DNA from: Artocarpus heterophyllus
Taxonomy: Eukaryota; Streptophyta; Magnoliopsida; Rosales; Moraceae
Reading direction: 5' to 3'
Length of the DNA: 64,000 nucleotides
Assembly (NCBI GenBank): GCA_025403435.1
Contig: JAJQZP010000218.1
Span: forward strand, 372,001-436,000
Positions 47,501 through 59,042 of the stretch are shown here, one piece after another. A model generated the notes under the pieces. It did not search any database. It saw nothing but the letters and a program-made list of their open reading frames with translations, and was not told the origin of the DNA. Made by a program: the position numbers and the translations under genes. Numbering within the stretch: position 1 is the stretch's first letter; every line of letters starts with the position of its first letter.

Positions 47501-48091
47501 ATGGAGAACCCAGCATTGACCCAAGTCACAGCTGGTTGCAAACCATTCACCACATTTGTACAGACAGACACAAACTCTTTCAGAGAGGTAGTTCAGAGAC
47601 TGACAGGCCCAACTGAGCCCAACAATGGAGCCCAGCAAGAGATGCCTCCAATAGGCAACAAGACAACGGGCCTAAAGAAGCAGCCACCCACAACACAAGC
47701 AACAACAAAACCCAAACTCCATGAGAGAAGGCATTACATGAGGCCCAAGCTTGAGATAGTGAAGCCCACTTTACATTTCAGGCCACCTTCTTCACCCACT
47801 GAGAAGACCCCTGCCATGTCACCCTCCCAAGTGGGCCCAAGCTTCCTCACAAGTCCATTGGGAACTCCCTCAGCAATGATGTCAAAACTGACCATTGATG
47901 AAGTGAAGAATGATATGAAAGGTGAATCAGGAATGGAAACTGTGTTGAACAGCCAAGAGGAAGAGAAAGCCATTAAAGAGAGGAGGTTTTTCTTGCACCC
48001 ATCACCAAGGGGTAGACCAGGATACACTGAACCAGAGTTGCTTTCCTTGTTCCCCCTGTCATCTCCAGGGTCAGCTGAGAAAAACCCATGA
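47501..48091 (+). CDS. VQ motif-containing protein (VQ4/VQ13/VQ33-like)
   Basis: VQ proteins are plant nuclear cofactors that bind WRKY transcription factors in defence, growth and abiotic-stress signalling. From ATG 47501 the protein has 196 aa. The VQ core FREVVQRLTG lies at residues 27-36, preceded by TTFVQTDTN. Then come KLHERRHYMRPKLEIVKP, a Ser/Pro-rich middle (several SP sites, possible MAP-kinase targets) and the C-terminal block EEEKAIKERRFFLHPSPRG...GYTEPELLSLFPLSSP, which is characteristic of the VQ4/VQ13/VQ33 group. The coding part is intronless, as usual for VQ genes. An in-frame extension upstream of 47501 is open but lacks an ATG. Two 4-codon upstream ORFs (45804-45818, 47481-47495) may damp translation. 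Confidence 0.9.
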   Translation: MENPALTQVTAGCKPFTTFVQTDTNSFREVVQRLTGPTEPNNGAQQEMPPIGNKTTGLKKQPPTTQATTKPKLHERRHYMRPKLEIVKPTLHFRPPSSPTEKTPAMSPSQVGPSFLTSPLGTPSAMMSKLTIDEVKNDMKGESGMETVLNSQEEEKAIKERRFFLHPSPRGRPGYTEPELLSLFPLSSPGSAEKNP

Positions 48092-49602
48092 ATACGATGT
48101 GATTTTTGACATATTTCCTTATTTTCCATTTTAAGAACTCATGAACAGATCAAAATGTCAATGCTAAATAGGTTTTCACACTTGGTTAAACAAGGTATGA
48201 AGGTATGTAACTGGCCTCTTTCAAACTTGTATAATTCTGTGATTGTATTCTTTGCTAATCAATGCAGATCACACCCTAATTCTGTCTCACCAAGAACAAT
48301 AAATTAGCAGAAGAAAAATAAACAAAAAAAAAGACTTTATAATGGTTCGCCTTCAACGTAAGAATCACGCCATCTTTAGACCCTGCAAAAATGCATTGTG
48401 AGGAAAAAAGAAGATCCATGTGTTATCTCTAATAAAGCAATAATCATCAAAGCAATGAAGCTCCACTATTTAAAATGTCAAAGGTGCATTGCCTACTTAT
48501 TGTTCTCGCTCGGGAGCCAAAACGAACACACCTGCTGCCTACTGTATTGGACCTTCGACAACCAGGCATTCTACCTTTGTCAAATCGAAAGCAAACACCA
48601 TTGTATTGTGCTCAAACAGTTTAGCCATGGCCTATAGGAACCAAGCTATCAACCGCTTTTAACCCTGTTTGCATAGGCTCATGCACAGATTTACGTTCAA
48701 TAACCCCAGGGGCTTTCACTTCGACACACCCTCACTCGAGATCGCTTAGAACCCCTCTACAACAATGTTGCCCAGCGAATCCTCTTATAGCATCCAAGCC
48801 CCTTGTAGACGGTCAATGTCCTTACATGGCCCTCCACAATCCAATAAATTCTGACACTAACCAATAGAATCCTATATAAATTTTACCTTGATCATAATAT
48901 GCAATCTAATTCCACTGAATGTCAATTTGTACTAAACTAATTTTCCTACTTGAGCATTTAGTCCAATCTAATCTCATGGTTATTAAAAACTAATCTAAAC
49001 TAGAGAAGATCAATTCCTAAGCATAACAAATACAAACTTATGTTTTCTTACTTGGCGTAATCAAATGAATTAGCCTCAAAAAAATCACTATCCATAAACA
49101 TTTTCATCACAAATAACGAGTCCTTCTGCGCGTCCCACTCTACACCTTTGCATTCTAAATTCAAATGCTTGAAATGCAATTGCAGGGCAACAATATGGTC
49201 CCTGTTTTTCAGAAACATCTCAAATGCAGTATGCAAGAAACCAAAAAGAAAAAAAATATAAAAAAAAGGACACCCCCACCAGCAAACGACGCCCAGCCGC
49301 TCCAAACTACATTTTTTTCCCATTTTTTCACATAAATACTAGATAAAAAGACAGGCAATTGCTTTCCTTCTGAAAGCAAATTGCTCCCCATCACAAAAGT
49401 TGTAATAATAACTATATCTCAAGAGAGGTTGTGTAAAATTGAAGTTTTGGAAATGAAAAAGAAATGAGAATGAAAGCAAAGTGAATAATATTCAATTATA
49501 CCGTCAAGAACTATTCAAACAACTACTTCCTCTTGCATTACTGCACAAAGATTAGAAGGGTGTTAGCAAGTATCACCAATCTATACACCATCCCTATCGC
49601 CA
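48092..49602. other. convergent intergenic region between the VQ and ABHD17-like genes
   Basis: Holds the 3' UTRs of both genes. 48260-48880 is less AT-rich and looks like a decayed repeat (for example ACCCTAATTCTGTCTCACCAAG and ACACCCTCACTCGAG), but I cannot name it. Confidence 0.5.
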
Positions 49603-52600
49603 TTAGCCAGCCAGCTTTTCGCTTGTCCCGCCACAATGTTCTCCACTGCAGCATCTCCATTGAAAACATGGAACGCAGCAGCAGGGTCCTGAGCATTTAG
49701 GGCATGAGCACTTTGGACACGAGCATGTCGGACACTTGGGCCTCCGGCAACATTTTCCACAGCTAGGTCTCAAACAATTGGGCCATTTGGGCCGCCAGGA
49801 GCATGTAACGCACCTTGGTCTTGGACATCCTGGGCGTCTTGGTCGCCAGCATCTAATTTTGCAGCACCTGATTTTGCAGCACCTGCTTGTGGTGGCTGCC
49901 GACGCAGAATTAGATCTCTTTTGCAGAGATAGATTCTGTCGTATCTTCTTGAGACGAATCTCGGTGGTAATGTTCTCCATTTCATGGACAAACCTGCAAA
50001 GATGGCGGATATAATCAGGATAAAGCTCCAAGTTGCAGTGACCCCCTCCTTTGATCCACAATGGCTCGTATGGATCCTTAGCCATTTTCCATAGTCCATC
50101 TCCATGTAACCAATTCACAACATCGTCTTCCGTACCCTGCCAAACAATTTTCAACCGCATCTTAGTATGTACAACATCAAGCATTCAAACGAAATAGTTG
50201 ACAGTAAATTGTAGATTAAACATGTAACAGCATTTAAAAATAGTGGTAAGTTTCTTTAGAACAAGCTCTAGTTATGATAGATATTTTGTGTTTTATCCAA
50301 ACACGTGTTAAGATGGTAGAATCAATAATCAAGTAACTAGCATACAGATAATTCTCAGCAGAGCTAGGGGAATTGCAAGCCCCCAGCTCCGCAACAAATA
50401 GAGGGGGGACCCTATCTGTTCTGAAGTTGGGGGCTCGCGGATCCCTTCAGCTTTTGGGATAATTTCTGCAAACGGTTCAAAGTTGTTTCTCTTTTCTCAA
50501 CCATCAACACATATTTTTTTGTTTTCGTTTCCCATACAGAAAAATAGTCATCAAGCATTTAGAGGTCCCCTCCAGGTTGTTGAAACCGAGAGGATATTAA
50601 CAGAAGTTCAGGAATCATCACTTATTATCACCACATATGGGGCAATAGAACAGAACAACCACATGACAAAAAGTGTGACCAACTGGAGTTTGCACATGTG
50701 GCAGCTCCAATGCAATGGCCACACTGAAGGTAATTGCATTAGCAGTGCTAATTTTCACTATCCTCAGTCAGGCAGTAAGTAGTTGCTTAAGACAAGAAAA
50801 ATGGTGTCTAGCTTCACTAGGAATGGGTCTCACATAGAGGGAAGACAATTCAATGGGATCCCAACACCAATGGAGATGAATTCCATTGTTTCTTTTTTCT
50901 TTTTTCTTTTTTTGAAACTTCCATTCCGCTAAACCTTGCAATCTTTGGAAGGTAGGAAATTATAACTTTTGTCATGGAGGTACCCATAAGGAGGTTCGAA
51001 CCCCAGACCTTGTGGGGACAAACCACAGACCAAACCATTTCAACCAACACCCCTTGGGTAATTTCGTTGTTCCTCTCTGCATTTATTGTTGGGTTGTCCG
51101 CTCCATGTATTGGGCTGGACATAATGGACATTAAGCCCAATTTCCATCAAAGTTTTTTTTTTTTTTTTCCCTCCAAGTAGAAGTTTGCTTTGCAAGCTTG
51201 ACTCACGTGATCAAACAAATAAAGAAAAAAAATAATGGGCAACAGTGGAAGAATGTAAACGAAGAAAAAGAAAGAGAAAAGGGGTTGGGTTTTTTGAGTT
51301 TATGCAAGATGATTGAGCAGTGAAATGGTGTATGTTGGCGCTCAAATTTGATGTGTTGAATCCTTATGACAAGCTCTTCTTATCTACCTATTCCGATTCT
51401 CAACTTGATGTCTCTAAGGTTTCTGTCCAAAATACCCACTCAATACCTAGAACTTTTCTTTTATTGCTATATTGTGAAATCCATCTTGTAAATGATGATT
51501 TTATTGTTCAGTCAAGATTGATATTATCTTGATGATTGTGAGCATGTAGTTGCATCTAGAGAGAACTTTGTAAACCCGTTATTTTTGTTACAGTGGAAGT
51601 TGATATCAAACTACGATCATGTTGTTTTTCGCGTCGCGTTAAGAGTATTTTTCAGGTAAAAATTGGTGTCTCACTCTGTGGTTGATTTACTTTCTTCTTG
51701 TGTGTTTGGTTGATATACTAGTGTTGTTGGCTTTGTTGGAATTTGTTTGAAAATCTCATTTTTCACACAAAGAGGGAAAAGTTTTTCAACATAGTTTTCC
51801 CAACAAAGTAGTATCAGATATTTAAGTGCACACTTTAATTAGTAAAAAGCCATAGAGACATTGTTATGAATGTTGAGAAAATCACCCCTGACAATATAGC
51901 CACAAGAACCTTTTCCCTCTGTGTGAAAAAATGGGATCCTCAAGCAAATTTCAAAAAAGCCAACAATTAACCAAAGCACACAAAATAAGAGAATAAATCA
52001 ACCATAATGCAACACACTGATATTTACGTAGAAAACTCTCTAACATGAAGGGAAAATCACAAGACCATAGTCCAATATCAACTTTGACTATAACAAGATA
52101 ATGGGTTTACAAAATTCTCTCTAAATGCAACTAGAGGCTCACAATCACCAAGTATATATCAATCTTGGCTAAACAATAAAATCATTATCTACGAGACGGA
52201 TTTCACAACATAGCATTAGCATGTCTAGTTTAGTCTTTTTACTTTTATTTTTATTTGTCAATTAGTTGTTTAGAAAATAAGCAGTTGTAACTGATCCTAG
52301 ATTCCTGATATCTAGGTTAGTTAGACATGATCTCTTCCTATTTGCCAAGGAAGCAAAATAAAAGGCAGAGGCTAGTCTTTGTAATTTAAGTTTTCCAAGT
52401 TTAATAAAAAGGTGCAGTGCAAGATAATTGTTTCTTTCGTCTGGTTTGTTCTTCACATAGCAACAAAAGAGAAGTCTAAGGTCTTAAGTGGGTATTTAGG
52501 AAAGGCATCTTAGAGAGACCAAGTTGAGAATCGGACAGGCAAATGTGAAGAGCTTATTGCAAGAATCCACCACATAAAATTGGAGCACCAACGGACACCG

Positions 52601-55600
52601 TTTTATCGTTCGATTGTCTTGCACGAACTCAAAAATACGCATGTTTTCTTTCTTTTTCTCTGTTCACTTTTTTTTTATGGCTGCCCTTTCTTCTTTTCTT
52701 CGTTTGTTGATCACGAGTCAAGCTTGCAAAGCAAGCTTTTGCCCTTTTAAAAAAAAGTTTGATAGCAATTGGGCTTCCACATTATTATGTTCAGCCCAAT
52801 ACATTGGGCAGATAACAATATTGACCTCATAGAGAGTAATATGGAAAAGGGCCTTGACCACCATCTCCCAGTTATGTAAAAGGCTTCTAGACTATAGTCC
52901 GGACAATCCTTCAAAGTTGATAGTTAAGACTATGTAGCCGCTACTGGCAAATCGTGGGGATCAGAAACTTGAACTTATACTAAAAATGCATGGCCTTCCA
53001 CGCTACAGTGATATGGATCTTATTTGCCTTGTTACCCAACAACCCTTCTGCTAGCGAAATGCAGATACAGTGGTTAAAATGGTTAATGTTTGATGTCTCT
53101 ATAAACCCCAATCAACCAGAATTTGGTTTTGAAAGAGGTCAGGTGAGTGTTAGTTTCCACTCCCTTAACTTTGCAGCCATGCCATTTTGTGGCTTTGCTG
53201 CAAATCAAAGAAGGTAAAAGCAAGAGAAGGGGTATATTTAAATTCCCTTGTGCTTAAGACAACCACCAAGTATGAATGTGCGAACAATAAACTGCAGTTG
53301 TGTGGGCAACTAATTTAGCATATTGTTCGAAAGCTAAAGAATTTATATCTTCTACTACGATGTGTATAGCTCCACAAAACAACCAAAGCAAGCCAACCAA
53401 TTTGAAGGGAAGTACAAGAGTAGCTGTTCAAGGATCATTAAGCCAATAATTTTTTTATCTCGATATTTACACAGTTGTCTTAATGAAATTCTAACCTCAA
53501 ACAGGGTGAAAGAAAAACTCATAATCTACGTATATGTTTTAAAGTAAAGTACTTACATGTATTACCAACACCGGGCATTTCACCTTCTTTATTTTGTTGA
53601 TGTTCTGCAGAAAATTGTAACAATTAATTGCTTGAACTAGCGGGAAACATAAAACAAGAATAATGCCAAAAATCTTGCTTTTTGATCCTTGAAACATTCT
53701 GAAAGAGTCCATCAAATGAATATCCATGGAAGACGCGATGAATGCTACGAAAAAATATAGAGAGACCAAGACACATGTGTACAACAAAAAGTCATGCAAA
53801 CCAATTACCTTGTAAATGTCAAAGCAGAAAGTGAATTTCACGTGGCAGAGCACCCGAAGGCCAGAAAGAATTGCACTATGTAAAACTACACCTCTTAGCC
53901 TAGGCAACTTAGCCGCCAAATGCAATGTCGGCCCACTTCCAACAGACTGTCCGTACAAGATTAAGTCTTCCTGACTTACACCGTACTGAGTCTGAAGGCA
54001 TTCGTATACCGCCTCTATGTCCGCGTATGTGTTTGATTCACTAGGCTGGAATTCATAAGGACATACTAATATCAAAATAATTGTACAATAAAAGCCAATA
54101 AGTATGTAGGACAGCAAAAATAGTATCACAATTATGGTAAACAAATCCAGATGGAGATTGTCACAAATGGATAGAGGCAGGGAATCAGTAATTGCATTAA
54201 AAGTAAGATCACCAAAAGGAAAATCCAAAATTACCAATTTGAGGAGATAATAGTAAATTAGCAACTCTAATTCCTTTCCTAGTCTACCAAATGAATGATG
54301 AAACAATTTACAACATAAACAAAAGTGCATGGATTTGTTCACATAAATATGTAGTTGATACCAAATCTAACTCCTATATATCCCACTCTACTATATTAAA
54401 ATATTCCTGTCATGATTATTAAATTCTTCATTTAGAAAATAATTGCAAAGTACTCTCAAAAAAAATAATAACAGTGAAGTCAAGAAGCGAATTTAAAGGG
54501 TCTCAAAATATAGCACCAAATCTCCTCAAACACTATTGACTAGTCCATCAATTTGTTCAGAAGAATTATGTCTGCTAGAAAATACATCCAAACGTGAACA
54601 TGTCACCAAAAATGGTGAAAGCATCGTTTCCTCAACAAACATTCCGCAAAGATTCATTCTAAAGATTAGTTCGAAATTCTGGCCAATCGCCATGATCATA
54701 ATGTTCCATTGTCCCAAAATAGCTCTTAAGACACCCTAATGGGGTAACTAACTCTAGAGAATGCTGCTTACATAAAGTGTCAATTGAACTTTAATTGGTT
54801 TATTTCAGAGTTTATCAGTGTCAAAAGAATGAATGTAGCATGAGCCAATGTGTTCTAACTCGAGGCAAAGCGTAAATGAATGGATTCCACACGATAAAGC
54901 CAAAATTGAGTTGTAGCATACCTTGCCAGTGGAGGCTCCATATCCAGAATAGTCATATCTGCATCATAAAATTTAGAATGAATAGATAAAACAAAACCAA
55001 GATAAAATAAATTTCTCAAAAAAAAAAAAAAAAAAACTGAATCATGGTTTAATCAAAGGTTAAGCTCCATTAGAATGTGGACGTCCTGAACTTAATACGT
55101 CTAATAAACGAAGAACATGGAATCTTAAAGGGAAGGGGGGAAAAAAAAGTTTGATAAGCACAAATCTCAAGAACCCAACTATGGAAATTAAACATTAAGC
55201 GACTAGAAATTCCAAATAAATTTGCAGATAATCAATATTTGTAAAACATTATATGCAAATCCCTAAATATATAAAAGAAAAGAAAGGGAAAAAAAGGGTC
55301 TATTATTTTCGATGAAATTCTGTTATCTTTTTTTATTTTTTCTTTAAAGGACAATGATGATGAACATGGAAGAGCCCCCGAGGCACAAAACTCCAAGAAA
55401 AACAGTAAAGCTGCATATGCAGTTTAAACAGGAAAACAAATACCAATTCCCTTCTTTTCCTTTCCTTTCTTTTTTCTCAAAAAAAAACAAAAAAAAAGAA
55501 GAAGAATTACCATTTACTTTAAACGAAGGGGGAAAAGGGAGAAAATGGACAAAAGGTACGGTGGAAAAGGACTAGTAAGAACTAACAACAAGGGGAAACT

Positions 55601-56409
55601 AGGAAGTAACAATATGTATAATTCCACCTCGTTCTTCTTCCTCTTCTTATCTTTCACTTTTCCCCATTTCAATAATTTTTTTTTCACCCAATAAAAAAAA
55701 AAAGAGAATCATTCAAATATACCCAGAGTAAAAGTAAATTTTCTCCAGATCTCTTTTATGTGCACCACTTATTATGCATAAATAAAAGGCATCAAAATAA
55801 AATGAAAATAATCTTACTTTCACACTCACAACATCACATTCCAAAAAAAAAAAAAAAAAAAATCTCATCTTTGTCCAACCACAAAACCAAAAACCCACAT
55901 CCAAAATCACCACTCTTTTTTTTTTCTTTTCTTTTTTCACCAAAAAAATAAAAAATGAAAAATCCAGCTACAAAACCAAAAGCCCACATCCAAAATAATC
56001 ATTTTTTAAAAAAATTTTCACCAAAAAAATAAATGAAAAAAAAATGAAAAATAACTGACCCCATGAGATTGACCCTGAGATTGACCTTGAGCTGGAGGAA
56101 GAGATCGTAGAGCTGGCCGAGGTCGGCGGCGTTGCCATGGGAGTACAGCAACGTCAGCCGGGCGTACGGGTTCTTCAGGTAGAATGCGACAATCTTGTTC
56201 CCGCGTTTCGTCTCTATCATCAGCACGTCCAACGCGTTGTCTTCCGCCAGCGGAACCGAACCACTCGACGACATCGCTTTCGACACCGCCGTCAGCTTCC
56301 CATCTCCGCCGACGCCGTGACCCTCCTTCCTCTTCACAACGCCGTACGTCGCCGGCGTCGGCGGAAAGAAGGCGAATTTAGCAACTAGCTCAGAAAACAT
56401 GCACCCCAT
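49603..56409 (-). CDS. alpha/beta hydrolase domain-containing protein 17-like
   Basis: Family members are serine hydrolases; animal ABHD17 proteins depalmitoylate membrane proteins, while plant relatives are largely unstudied. Five exons give 401 codons: 56409-56060, 54958-54922, 54045-53809, 53604-53557, 50136-49603, all with GT-AG and matching phases. [17 protein letters not shown] starts the protein; Gly2 and Cys3 could be acylated. Visible motifs are [29 protein letters not shown] across exons 1-2, the nucleophile Ser163 in GQSVGSG, Asp228 in HGTEDD and His257 in GGGHCNL. After a typical RLKKIRQNL segment the tail carries 25 cysteines in residues 310-392. Exon 3 ends [17 protein letters not shown], less conserved than expected. 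The last intron (3.4 kb) holds a large inverted repeat. Confidence 0.92.
51100..51787 (+). repeat. left arm of a large inverted repeat in the ABHD17-like intron
   Basis: Pairs with 51903-52810 read backwards. Matching blocks include TGTATTGGGCT at 51107 (complement at about 52795), CAAGCTTGACTC (51195; complement about 52715), TCCGATTCTCAACTTG (51388; complement about 52525), TTAGTTGCATCTAGAGAGAA-type sequence (51549; complement about 52125) and CACACAAAGAGGGAAAAG (51765; complement about 51920). The arms are imperfect but continuous over about 690 bp. Confidence 0.85.
51903..52810 (-). repeat. right arm of the large inverted repeat
   Basis: Complementary to 51100-51787 over its whole length, except for one 236-bp insertion (52222-52457) with its TSD. 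The spacer between the arms is about 115 bp (51788-51902). Confidence 0.85.
52222..52457 (+). mobile_element. solo LTR / TRIM-like insertion (236 bp)
   Basis: Starts TGTCTAGTTTAG and ends GTTCTTCACA, flanked by TAGCA at 52217-52221 and 52458-52462. The inside carries TTGTAATTT and TTTAATAAAA near the end, as in an LTR polyadenylation region. The opposite arm of the inverted repeat lacks it and shows the uninterrupted site near 51470. Confidence 0.85.
52811..53556. other. remainder of the last ABHD17-like intron
   Basis: No gene or element recognised. The intron continues to the exon 4 donor at 53556. Confidence 0.6.
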
Positions 56410-57060
56410 AATAATAAAAACGATATTATTATACTATATACAAAATAATAAATGTTAATACTGAAATTATTATTTTCCACACCCCCGGAGAGTTTGAGCA
56501 CACCCCAACTCATTGACTGTGAAGACAGCTTGAATAATGCATGTGAAGAGAGTGAATAAAACAAAAATGGAGTTTTGGAATTTTTGGGTTTTGGAGGAGA
56601 GAGATTCTTTTATTTTTTTTTTTAATTTTGGAAGTTGACAATGGTTTTCCTTTTTCTTTTTTTCTTTTTGGGTTTGAAGAGAGAGAGAGAGACAGAGAGA
56701 GAAGAAGAGAGAGAGAGCGCAAATGGTATTTAGCTAGATTAGTGTACAATCAGTTCAGCTTCAATGGCGTAGAGAATAGTAGCAGAGTTCCCGGAGAGAG
56801 ACACGAAAGAGTGAGCGTGAGAGAGAGAGAGAGAGAGGGGTTTCTATCAGAAGTGGTGTAGTGCACTGTGCGTAGTGAACAGTGGTGTGTTTGGGGTGGC
56901 AACACAGAAGAGGGTGAAATAATACAAATATATAGAGAGAGAGAGAAGTGGAAAAAAAAAAGAAAGAGTTTTTTTCTCTTCTTTTTTACTTTCCTTTTGA
57001 CGTTTTGGGGTTCTGGGGACTAGGGGAAAAGAAAAAAACAAGTTCAGTTCATTTCTAAGT
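56410..57060 (-). promoter_or_regulatory. 5' region of the ABHD17-like gene with GA/CT repeats and a TATA candidate
   Basis: Read on the minus strand, TCTATATATTTG (about 56925-56936) lies some 520 bp before the start codon. Between them are three CT-rich runs on the transcript strand (56680-56720, 56815-56838, 56935-56946). CT-rich leaders are common near plant transcription starts. Confidence 0.45.
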
Positions 57061-59037
57061 GCATGACTTCATTGCTTGTCAGAATGTACAGTTCAATATA
57101 TTTTGCATCTCATTTTCCAATTTACATATCTCTCTCTATTAAAGATGTAATGAGACGTCTTCATTTGTTTTTTTGTCCATTTTTGAGGAGTTTTATTACA
57201 CTCTGTTCCGTTCTCTGTATTTGCTCTAAAACTAGCTGTCTACTGCTGACATCTGTTTCCTCTGTTATCTTCTTAAAATGTCATTGATGTCCATCACAAT
57301 TGTCAAAATTACAACAAAAAAACCCTCATCTGAAATTAATGGTGTGTGTTTTACAAGTCAAGCTAGACCTGTCTTTTAAACTCAATTACCCCTTTTTTAG
57401 TGTTGCAATATTTTTTAGGGCATGGTAGAAAAATCTCTACTGCAAGATAAGGTTCTAAATCATTAGATTATATGAAGCTTACGTTAAGAATTTCATATAT
57501 AGCTGACATTTTAAGTTTAAATACTATAACATATGAGAGTTTTATATTGTAATAATTTTTTTATTTTTTTACTGTATAATTGTAACTAATGAGTTGAAAC
57601 TGAAGTTACAAATACCTTTTAAACTTAATGAAAATTTACGATTATGGATATGTCTATTAATGGAGTTTTTTATTTCTTATCCTAGCCAAAAAAATTCTCT
57701 TACTAATTTATTATCCAAGTGGATTTTTCATTTCAAGAATATTCATTCAAAGAAAATTTTAGTAGCGATTAGTGAACAAGAACATTTCAATCAAGTTTGG
57801 CTAGAGAAAGGGGTCTTGGTGATTTTGTTAAAAAAAAATAGTTAAGGCATGGAACTAATTTTCACAAAAGTTAAAAGGTGTTTGTATTTTTTTTTTCTGT
57901 TTTCTTTTTTTTTTTAATTTGTTTCCCTGATTTTTCTATTGTCTGGACCCAGTTTTCTCTATTGTCCGTCATTGGTAATTTGATAGCTACCGTGGGTTCT
58001 AAGATTCATCAATTTCTTTGTTTGTGGAATTTACATGATTAATTTGTGCTTTGAGAGGAGCATAATGATGTTATTTGTGAACCATTCTTGACCGGAAGAG
58101 AGACAATAATGCATGTGTATCTGCTTTATGAAGATTAAAAAATATTCATTGGCATACCCAAAAAGGTCATTAGATCTTTGTACCCTAAAGGAGTGTAAAT
58201 GCCTTATATTTTTCAAAAAGGAGGAAGCAAATAATAGTCTCCTTTAAAAAAATATATATAAAAAAAAATCGTAGTAAATGTTAAAACCTTTTTTCACTCA
58301 ACCATCGTGGCTTATGGCGAATAAAATGTGTTACGTCTCTATGGCTTGGTCGTGTTTTGGAATTGGGTGATGTTTTGAAGATTATTATAGTAATCAGACC
58401 TCAAAAAGTTACTTGGGATTTCCTCAAAGAAAAAAAAAAGTTACTTGTGATGTAGGAAGAAATTATTAACTTGGTGTACTATTGTTTGCGGTGTAAATTA
58501 AGTTTTATTTTTATCACTTTGATGTAAAAATATGTTTTAAATGTTCAAATTATCTAACTCTTTAAAAGTGATATTCATTTCACCATTGTTTGTGTGCTCA
58601 TGCAACGAGTGAAACTTTTATTAAAAATTAACTCAAAATTAAATTTTTGAGTAAATTGCTCGTCAAGTCCTTAAACTATTTAAAAAATAACTTACTAGTC
58701 TCTGTTTTTTTTTTTTAGCTCAGCCGACCATGAACTCAAAAAAATGGTGCTAAAGGACTAACTTAATTGATATCCGTAAAGTTTTTCGATTTTTTTGATC
58801 ATGCACTGTGCACATGGCTCAACATCAAGAGTATTTTAGTAAAAATAATAACATTTTGTTATATTTTAATAAAAATAAACTAAATTAAATTATAAAACAT
58901 AAAAAGATTAAACATTAAAAAAAAGATTAATCCTAGAAAAACATTTACTACACACTCTTTCCCACCCCCAACGAATCAGACCCAACCCCCTCTCTGTCAT
59001 AACCCGCCTTTTCGGGCTGTGATAAAATCTTTTCTTA
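57061..59037. other. intergenic; MITE fragment and MULE-like terminal sequence
   Basis: 57510-57570 is a MITE-motif fragment. 58650-58860 (AAATTGCTCGTCAAGTCC, then AAAGGACTAACTTAATTGA) resembles MULE terminal repeats such as that at 29280, and 58940-59035 turns C-rich before the LTR at 59043. The second retrotransposon copy may therefore also sit in a MULE. No gene was recognised. Confidence 0.45.
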
Positions 59038-59042
59038 CTTAC

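Noticed and set aside
50985..51010. tRNA B-box-like GGTTCGAACCCCAG
   Set aside because: No acceptor or anticodon stem can be drawn around it. It is more likely a fragment of a tRNA-derived SINE or of another repeat.
53539..54342. 267-codon minus-strand ORF as a single exon of the hydrolase gene
   Set aside because: Only 54045-53809 and 53604-53557 match the hydrolase family. The rest is hydrophobic AT-rich intron reading with clear splice sites at the borders.
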